Below, piece after piece: positions 5,568 through 10,317 of a DNA stretch of 10,317 nucleotides. The number at the start of each line of letters is the position of its first letter. Position 1 is the stretch's first letter. This DNA is from Gemmatimonadota bacterium (GTDB lineage Bacteria; Gemmatimonadota; Gemmatimonadetes; Gemmatimonadales; GWC2-71-9). Below the pieces are notes generated by a model. It did not search any database and had not been told where the DNA came from. It was given only the letters and a program-made list of their open reading frames with translations. The position numbers and the translations under genes were made by a program. Where the stretch lies: contig QHUQ01000030.1 of assembly GCA_003221985.1 (NCBI GenBank), positions 1 to 10,317 of the forward strand, given 5' to 3'.

Positions 5568-6919
5568 GCTCTCTCGTCATTCGTGGTGGCACCGTCGTTC
5601 TGCCCACCGGGCAACGCCCTGCCGACATTGCGATCATGGACGGCACGATCACCGCAGTGGGGAGTGAAGTACGGGATGGTGAGGAGACCATCGACGCGCG
5701 AAATCTGGTGGTTCTTCCGGGCGTCATCGACGCGCACGTCCACTTCAACGAACCCGGTCGTGCTGACTGGGAAGGCTGGGAGGCGGGCACGCGCGGCGCC
5801 GCGGCGGGCGGCGTGACGACCGTGCTCGAAATGCCCCTCAACGCCCACCCTCCGACGACGACGCCTGCCGCCTTCGATCAGAAGCTTGCAGTCGCGTCGC
5901 AGAAATCGTTGGTGGATTTTGGCCTATGGGGCGGTCTTGTCCCTGACAACCTCGATAACCTCCAGATCCTCCACCAACGGGGGGTAATTGGCTTCAAGGG
6001 ATTCATGAGCCATAGCGGCATCGCAGACTTTCCTCGCGTGTCCGATGGCGTGCTCGCAATCGGTCTCAAAGCCACCGCGCGCCTCGGCGCGATCGTGGGC
6101 GTGCATGCCGAGAGTCAGGAATTGCTCGATCGCCGCAGCGCAGGGCACAGCGTCGAGCGGCTCTCGTGGTGTCGCGCACGCCCACCGGCTGCCGAGGTGG
6201 AAGCGATCGGGCGGCTGCTGGTCTGCATGCGCGGCGCGGGAAAAGGGGTGCGCGCACACGTGGTGCATGTGAGCTGCGCGGAAGCCTTGGCCGTCGTCGA
6301 TGCCGCTCGCCGCAAGGGTATGGCGATGACCGCCGAGACGTGTCCGCACTACCTGGCGTTCACCGAGGACGACTTCGAGCGTATCGGCCCGCCGCTCAAG
6401 TGCGCGCCCCCGATCCGCGATGCCGCGACCCGCGAGGCGCTCTGGGCCGAGGTGCTCGCGGGACGCGTCGACCTGATTGGCTCCGACCACTCACCCTGCC
6501 CCGCCGCTGACAAACACAAAGGCGACGATGACATCTGGCAGGCGTGGGGCGGCATCGCGGGCATCCAGGCCACGCTGCCCGTGCTGCTCACCGACGGTCT
6601 CCATGCGCGCGGCCTCTCACTCGAGCGAATCGCGCACCTGACCGCGACCGCGCCAGCGCAGCTGTTCGGGTTATATCCGCGCAAAGGCGCGCTCGCGGTC
6701 GGCGCCGATGCGGATGTCGTGCTCGTCGATCCGGAACGCACGTGGACGTTCGCGCCGGAGCACCTCCAAACGCGGAGTGGCGTCAGCGCCTACCTCGGCC
6801 GCGAGTTCCGCGGCGCCGTCGTCAGGACGATCGTCCGCGGGAAGACGGTGTTTGCCGATGGCAACGTCGTCGGCGAGACCGGCTGGGGCCGGCTCGTGAG
6901 ACCGAATCATGCGAATTGA
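5564..6919 (+). CDS. allB: Allantoinase (cyclic amidohydrolase)
   Basis: Allantoinase hydrolyses the hydantoin ring of allantoin to allantoate, in the cytoplasm, using a binuclear metal centre. All ligands can be placed in this 451-residue protein: H58 and H60 in DAHVHFNEPG, the carboxylated lysine K145 in GFKGFMSHSG, H181 in VGVHAES, H235 in HVVHVSC and D308 in IGSDHSPCP. The segment TAETCPHYLAF and the GALAVGADADVVLVD C-terminal motif are typical of allantoinase and dihydropyrimidinase relatives; HVHFNEPG with GSDHSPC supports allantoinase rather than dihydroorotase. The GTG at 5564 overlaps the DUF3830 stop. The end overlaps the next gene by 11 bases. Neighbouring uraH, uraD and allC make the substrate assignment strong, although stereospecificity for R or S allantoin cannot be read from sequence. 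Confidence 0.95.
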   Translation: MSSLVIRGGTVVLPTGQRPADIAIMDGTITAVGSEVRDGEETIDARNLVVLPGVIDAHVHFNEPGRADWEGWEAGTRGAAAGGVTTVLEMPLNAHPPTTTPAAFDQKLAVASQKSLVDFGLWGGLVPDNLDNLQILHQRGVIGFKGFMSHSGIADFPRVSDGVLAIGLKATARLGAIVGVHAESQELLDRRSAGHSVERLSWCRARPPAAEVEAIGRLLVCMRGAGKGVRAHVVHVSCAEALAVVDAARRKGMAMTAETCPHYLAFTEDDFERIGPPLKCAPPIRDAATREALWAEVLAGRVDLIGSDHSPCPAADKHKGDDDIWQAWGGIAGIQATLPVLLTDGLHARGLSLERIAHLTATAPAQLFGLYPRKGALAVGADADVVLVDPERTWTFAPEHLQTRSGVSAYLGREFRGAVVRTIVRGKTVFADGNVVGETGWGRLVRPNHAN

Positions 6920-8105
6920 CGGCGCGCCAATCCACCTGCGGTTAGACGAGCTCTACGAGATCGGTGCGGAGCCCACTGGCGGTGCCTACCGTCCGCTCTA
7001 TGGCGATGCGTGGGCCACCGCGGTCGAGCGTGTCGAACGCTGGATGAAAGATGCCGGCCTCACGACGCATCGCGATGCGGTCGGGAACCTATGGGGCCGC
7101 GCGGAAGGCCATGATAAAGGAAAGGCAGTCGTCACCGGCTCGCACATCGACACGGTGCGACGCGGCGGCAGGCTCGACGGCGCGCTTGGCATCGTCGCTG
7201 GTCTGACTGCGGTCGAGACGCTGCTCACAACGAAGGGCAAGCCCAGGCGCGCGCTCGAAGTGGTCGCGATCTGTGAGGAAGAGGGCTCGCGCTTCAACAC
7301 CAACTTCTGGGGATCGCGCGCCATCACGGGAGCCATCGACACTGTCGATCCCGAGATCGCGGCGGCGATGCGCGAGCGCGGCCTCGACCCGGCCACGGTC
7401 GCCACGGCTGCGCGCGACGACATCGACACCTTCGTCGAGCTGCACATCGAGCAGGGTGCCGTGCTCGATGCATCGCGACAGCCGCTGGCCGTCGTCAGCG
7501 CGATTGTGGGGACGGCGCATCTCGAGGTCACCGTGACCGGCCGAGCGGACCATGCCGGCACGACGCCGATGGAATTGCGGCACGACGCACTCGCGGGCGG
7601 GGCGGCTATGATTCAGGCCGTCGAGTCGATCGCGCGCTCGCTGGGAAGCCCTGCGGTCGCCACCGTGGGCAAGGTCCGAACCGAGCCCGACCAGATCAAC
7701 GTGGTTCCAGGACGGGTGGTCTTCACGATCGATGTGCGCCATGCCGATCTCGGCGCGCGCCGGGCGCTGGAAGAGCGGATCCGATCCCTGTCCGCCACGA
7801 TCGCCTCGGAGCGCGGCCTCGAGCTCGATATGCGCCTGCTTCAGGAACGGGCACCGGTGCCGATGGACACCGGGTTGAGAGCATTGTTTGCGCGAGCCGC
7901 CAAAGAGGCCGGCGTGAGGACGACGGAGTTGGCGAGCGGTGCCGGCCACGACGCTCAGGTACTCGCCGTGAAGTGTAAGGTCGGAATGTTGTTTGTGCCG
8001 AGTATCGGTGGCCGATCGCATTGTCCCGAAGAGAACACGAGCCCCGAACATCTCGAGCTCGGTACGAAGGTCCTGACGAAGGCGTTGGAGCTGCTGGCGT
8101 TTTAG
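6909..8105 (+). CDS. allC: Allantoate amidohydrolase (M20 family, Zn/Mn-dependent)
   Basis: It hydrolyses allantoate to ureidoglycine, CO2 and ammonia, in the M20/hydantoinase-carbamoylase family. The 398-residue protein has the expected metal and catalytic residues: H79 in GSHIDTV, D90 in GGRLDGALGI, E124/E125 in ICEEEGSRF, H179 in LHIEQG and H371 in GRSHCPEE. The dimerisation-domain segments GRADHAGTTPM (211-221) and the SGAGHDAQ loop (343-350) are also present. Length is normal. The ATG at 6909 lies 11 bases inside allB in another frame, indicating coupled translation. N-carbamoyl-amino-acid hydrolases and ureidoglycolate amidohydrolase are close relatives, so the alternative substrate ureidoglycolate cannot be excluded. 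Position directly after allantoinase favours allantoate. Its TAG overlaps the TAA of the convergent cupin gene. Confidence 0.92.
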   Translation: MRIDGAPIHLRLDELYEIGAEPTGGAYRPLYGDAWATAVERVERWMKDAGLTTHRDAVGNLWGRAEGHDKGKAVVTGSHIDTVRRGGRLDGALGIVAGLTAVETLLTTKGKPRRALEVVAICEEEGSRFNTNFWGSRAITGAIDTVDPEIAAAMRERGLDPATVATAARDDIDTFVELHIEQGAVLDASRQPLAVVSAIVGTAHLEVTVTGRADHAGTTPMELRHDALAGGAAMIQAVESIARSLGSPAVATVGKVRTEPDQINVVPGRVVFTIDVRHADLGARRALEERIRSLSATIASERGLELDMRLLQERAPVPMDTGLRALFARAAKEAGVRTTELASGAGHDAQVLAVKCKVGMLFVPSIGGRSHCPEENTSPEHLELGTKVLTKALELLAF

Positions 8106-8581
8106 ATGAACCTGGCGAGATCCGCCCCCGCGTGCGCGATCTTCGCCGCGACGTCCGGCCAATCCACCACCAACGAAAAATCCGCAAACTCGAATCCAGG
8201 CCCGACCGTGCACCCGCTGAGCGTGTACGCACCGGTGGTTCGTGCCGCTTGCCACGTCCCTCCCGGCACCACGACCGTTGGGCGAGTCTCGCCCGCGACC
8301 GGACCGAGCTGCACCCGACGCAACCCGCGATCGTCGAAGAGCAACAGCTCGATCGTGTCGCCCTCGTGATAATGCCAGATCTCGTCGGACACAACGCGAT
8401 GCCAGCGGCTGCATTCCCCCGCGGCCAGCAGAAAATAGATCGCGGTGAGCGCGCTGCGCTCGACTTTCCGATCGAGCACCTGGATCCGCTGGGAGGATCG
8501 AAACAGCTCGACGTAGTGCCCACCCTCGGGATGCGGCCGCATACCGAGCGTGTTGAGCAGCTCACGGGCGCGGGGGTGCAT
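8102..8581 (-). CDS. DUF985 cupin-domain protein
   Basis: This 159-residue single-domain cupin belongs to the DUF985 family. Landmarks are HPEGGHYVELFRS (17-29), TAIYFLLAAGE (46-56), SRWHRVVSDEIWHYHEGD (58-75, with H61, H70 and H72 as possible metal or ligand residues), VVPGGTWQAA (104-113) and GCTVGPGFEFADF (123-135). The fold is a small beta-barrel, and no general activity is established for the family. The gene begins 20 bases inside the end of the FAD-subunit gene and is read with the xanthine dehydrogenase genes. Unrelated cupins act at ureidoglycine and ureidoglycolate in other organisms, so a role in that missing late step is possible but unproven. The stop overlaps that of convergent allC, leaving no space for a separate terminator. 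Confidence 0.9.
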   Translation of the reverse strand: MHPRARELLNTLGMRPHPEGGHYVELFRSSQRIQVLDRKVERSALTAIYFLLAAGECSRWHRVVSDEIWHYHEGDTIELLLFDDRGLRRVQLGPVAGETRPTVVVPGGTWQAARTTGAYTLSGCTVGPGFEFADFSLVVDWPDVAAKIAHAGADLARFI

Positions 8582-9362
8582 GCAGGAGCTCGCGGAGCAC
8601 GTTTTGTGTCACGGCACGCCGATAGGCCGCCGTCGACCGGACGTCGTCGATGGGGCGGACGTCCTCCGCCACGACGCTGACCGCTCGCGCATCATCGTTG
8701 CGGGCGAGTGCCGCTTCCGCCCGCGCAGCGCGCAACGGCACCTCGGCGACGGACCCGATCGCCACGCGCGCGGGTGAGCGGCTGACGGCCATCACCACTT
8801 TCGAAATCGCTTGCGCGGCCCGCGTCCCGACCTTGCGGAAGGCGACGTGCCGGCCGAGCGGGATGCGCACCGCCACGATAAGCTCGTCGGGTTGCAGCGC
8901 GGTCCTGCGATAGCCGGTGAAGAACTGATCGATCGCAATCGCGCGCCGATCCGTAACCACGACGGCATCGTAGGCGAGTAGCACGGGCAGCGTGTCGCCG
9001 GCCGGCGAGGCATTCGCGAGGTTGCCGCCCAGCGTGCCGCGATTCTGGATCTGCGCGGCGCCGATGGTCCGCGCCGCCGCCACGAGCGCCGGCACATGCT
9101 CCTGCGCATCACGCGACCGGATGATCCCGGTGTAGGACTCGGCAGCGCCGATTTCCAGCATCCCTTGCGTCCGCCGCACGCCCTTGAGTTCGGGGATCGA
9201 CCACACGTCGAGCATGGCCCGCGGGGCGGGCCGAAACGTTCCCGCGTGGAGCATCACCATGAGATCCGTGCCGCCGGCGAGCGGGCGGCATTCAGGGGTT
9301 GATCGATATAACTCCACCGCGTCCTTCAAGCTCGTGGGACGGAGATATGTCACGTCGTGCAT
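8562..9362 (-). CDS. Xanthine dehydrogenase-type FAD-binding subunit
   Basis: This is the FAD (medium) subunit of a molybdenum hydroxylase. It passes electrons from the Fe-S centres to FAD and an acceptor. In the 266-residue protein, FAD-binding motifs are LAGGTDLMVML (28-38) and GTLGGNLANASPAGD (109-123), followed by FTGYRRTALQPDELI (148-162) and the C-terminal-domain segment FRKVGTRAAQAISKVV (175-190). The protein is slightly short: the hairpin after VVMA is reduced. No extra 4Fe-4S insertion is seen. The ATG at 9362 starts the family homology (MHDVTYLRPTSLKDAVELY) and lies 13 bases inside the 2Fe-2S subunit gene; the longer open frame upstream mirrors that gene. In E. coli style naming it would be xdhB. 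Xanthine or hypoxanthine as substrate rests on the urate/allantoin neighbours; aldehyde or CO-type relatives share these motifs. Confidence 0.9.
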   Translation of the reverse strand: MHDVTYLRPTSLKDAVELYRSTPECRPLAGGTDLMVMLHAGTFRPAPRAMLDVWSIPELKGVRRTQGMLEIGAAESYTGIIRSRDAQEHVPALVAAARTIGAAQIQNRGTLGGNLANASPAGDTLPVLLAYDAVVVTDRRAIAIDQFFTGYRRTALQPDELIVAVRIPLGRHVAFRKVGTRAAQAISKVVMAVSRSPARVAIGSVAEVPLRAARAEAALARNDDARAVSVVAEDVRPIDDVRSTAAYRRAVTQNVLRELLHAPPRP

Positions 9363-9805
9363 GACAGCACCGCCTCGATGATTTTCGTGTAGCCGGTGCA
9401 CCGGCACAGGTTGCCGGCGAGGGCCTCCCGAACTTGATCTTCGGTCGGCTGTGTCGTGCGGTGCAGCAAGACGTGGGCCGCGAGCAACATGCCCGGCGTG
9501 CAGATCCCGCATTGGGCCGCGCCGTGCTCGATGAAGGCTTGCTGCAGGCGCGATAACTCCCCGTTCGGTTGCGCAAGTCCTTCTACGGTGACGACGTTCC
9601 GCCCCTCAACCTGACCGACCGCAACCAGACAGCTGTCGACGACCTCGCCGTCAATGAGCACCGAGCAGGCCCCGCACTCCCCTTCACCGCAGCCCTCTTT
9701 CGTGCCGGTCTTGGCCAGGTCTTCGCGCAACACATCGAGGAGGCGTCGTGATCCGGCCCCCTCGACGCTGACCGGCGCACCGTTAAGCGTGAACCGGACC
9801 GTCAC
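9350..9805 (-). CDS. Xanthine dehydrogenase-type 2Fe-2S subunit
   Basis: This small subunit relays electrons between the molybdenum cofactor and FAD through two 2Fe-2S clusters. The 151-residue protein has a plant-ferredoxin-like N-terminal domain with C39, C44, C47 and C59 (in GCGEGECGACSVLIDG and VVDSC). A helical C-terminal domain has C99 and C102 (QCGICTPGM) and C134 and C136 (LCRCTGY). All eight ligands are intact and length is typical. I chose the GTG at 9805, which overlaps the Mo-subunit stop (GTGA) with GAGG upstream; the open frame to 9868 only mirrors the upstream gene. It has no signal peptide, so the enzyme is cytoplasmic. Gene order Mo, 2Fe-2S, FAD with short overlaps indicates one operon. 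In E. coli style naming it would be xdhC. Confidence 0.93.
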   Translation of the reverse strand: MTVRFTLNGAPVSVEGAGSRRLLDVLREDLAKTGTKEGCGEGECGACSVLIDGEVVDSCLVAVGQVEGRNVVTVEGLAQPNGELSRLQQAFIEHGAAQCGICTPGMLLAAHVLLHRTTQPTEDQVREALAGNLCRCTGYTKIIEAVLSCTT

Positions 9806-10317
9806 GACCTCACCTCGTTGAGCGCCGCCAGCACCTTCTCCGAAGTCGCGGGAATCTCGTCCAGCCACACGCCCGTTGCATCGTGAATTGCCGCGATGAT
9901 GGCGGGCGCCGGGCCGTCCATCGGCAGCTCGCCGATTCCCTTCGCGCCGAACGGGCCTCGAGAGTACGGGTTCTCGACCAGAATCGTCCGAATGCGCGGC
10001 GCATCGAGCGCAGTCGGAATGAGGTAGGTCGCGAGACGGTCGTTCTGATAGCTGCCGTCTTTCATCTTAATTTCCTCGATCGTGGCCCAGCCGACCGCCT
10101 GCAGGCTGCCGCCCTCGATCTGGCCTTCCGCCATCACCGGGTGCAGTGCCTTCCCGCAGTCGACGGCGGTGACCAAATCCGTGACTCGTACTTCGCCCGT
10201 GGTCGTGTCCACGTCCACATCGACGATCGTGCACGCCCACGCATACACGGGATACGCGTCGCCGCGGTAGGTGGTCTCGTCCCAATGAATCGAATCGGGC
10301 TGGATGTAGGTTTTTGC
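9802..10317 (-). CDS. Xanthine dehydrogenase-type molybdopterin-binding subunit, N-terminus cut
   Basis: Only the last 171 residues of the large catalytic subunit are inside the window, and the gene continues beyond the right edge. The visible part is the second molybdopterin-binding domain: VDVDTTTGEVRVTDLVTAVDCGKALHP in two overlapping stretches, IEGGSLQAVGWATIEE, then the active-site motif GPFGAKGIGELP. Its last glutamate (visible residue 130) corresponds to the catalytic general base of the xanthine oxidase family. The C-terminal TGA overlaps the GTG of the 2Fe-2S subunit. The substrate is probably hypoxanthine/xanthine, inferred from the purine-degradation neighbours. The residues that discriminate xanthine dehydrogenase from aldehyde or CO-type enzymes lie in the unseen part. 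Confidence 0.9.
   Translation of the reverse strand, partial: AKTYIQPDSIHWDETTYRGDAYPVYAWACTIVDVDVDTTTGEVRVTDLVTAVDCGKALHPVMAEGQIEGGSLQAVGWATIEEIKMKDGSYQNDRLATYLIPTALDAPRIRTILVENPYSRGPFGAKGIGELPMDGPAPAIIAAIHDATGVWLDEIPATSEKVLAALNEVRS

Noticed and set aside
5924..6490. Minus-strand open frame inside allantoinase
   Set aside because: It is opposite conserved allantoinase motifs, with no own homology or ribosome binding site.
7089..8414. Long minus-strand open frame (441 codons) opposite allC
   Set aside because: It covers well-conserved allC codons and part of the cupin. Its composition is that of a GC-rich antisense shadow with no recognisable motif.
8578..8583. Further GCATGC sites (8578-8583 and 5155-5160) as relics of the palindromic repeat
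   Set aside because: Only the 6-base centre is shared; the CCCCTAC/GTAGGGG arms are missing, so these are chance hexamers.
9363..9512. Longer start for the FAD subunit
   Set aside because: The extra residues mirror the 2Fe-2S subunit in another frame. Family homology begins at the ATG at 9362.

Overview
This GC-rich, almost fully coding window looks like a chromosomal fragment from a soil-type bacterium. Gemmatimonadota or a similar phylum is my guess, from gene style only and not proven. Thirteen genes are visible, two of them cut by the window edges. Most neighbours overlap or nearly touch, and no non-coding gap exceeds about 45 bases. I saw no RNA gene, CRISPR array, insertion sequence or convincing terminator.

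The centre and right are a purine (urate/allantoin) degradation cluster. On the minus strand at the right edge lie the three subunits of a xanthine dehydrogenase-type molybdenum hydroxylase (Mo subunit C-terminus, 2Fe-2S subunit, FAD subunit), followed by a DUF985 cupin. A plus-strand block (5157-8105) encodes a DUF3830 protein, allantoinase (allB) and allantoate amidohydrolase (allC). Divergent from it on the minus strand are 5-hydroxyisourate hydrolase (uraH), OHCU decarboxylase (uraD), a small Tat-signal/AtzG-like protein and an amidase. Together they cover xanthine to urate, then 5-hydroxyisourate to OHCU to allantoin to allantoate to the ureidoglycine/ureidoglycolate level. Urate oxidase and a recognised enzyme for the last steps are not in view.

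The minus-strand run continues leftward into a TIGR03546/TIGR03545 membrane-envelope pair and an ECF sigma factor cut by the left edge. No functional link of these three to purines is evident, although spacing is tight.

The most notable points are: (i) a 30-bp near-perfect palindrome embedded in frame in the sigma-factor linker, which looks like a dispersed palindromic repeat that has become protein-coding; (ii) an amidase that has lost its serine-rich catalytic signature and its reading frame at one junction; (iii) DUF3830 translationally coupled to allantoinase; (iv) divergent uraH and DUF3830 genes whose predicted ATGs share the same CATG; (v) a GatC/AtzG-like small protein with a twin-arginine motif placed directly before the amidase.
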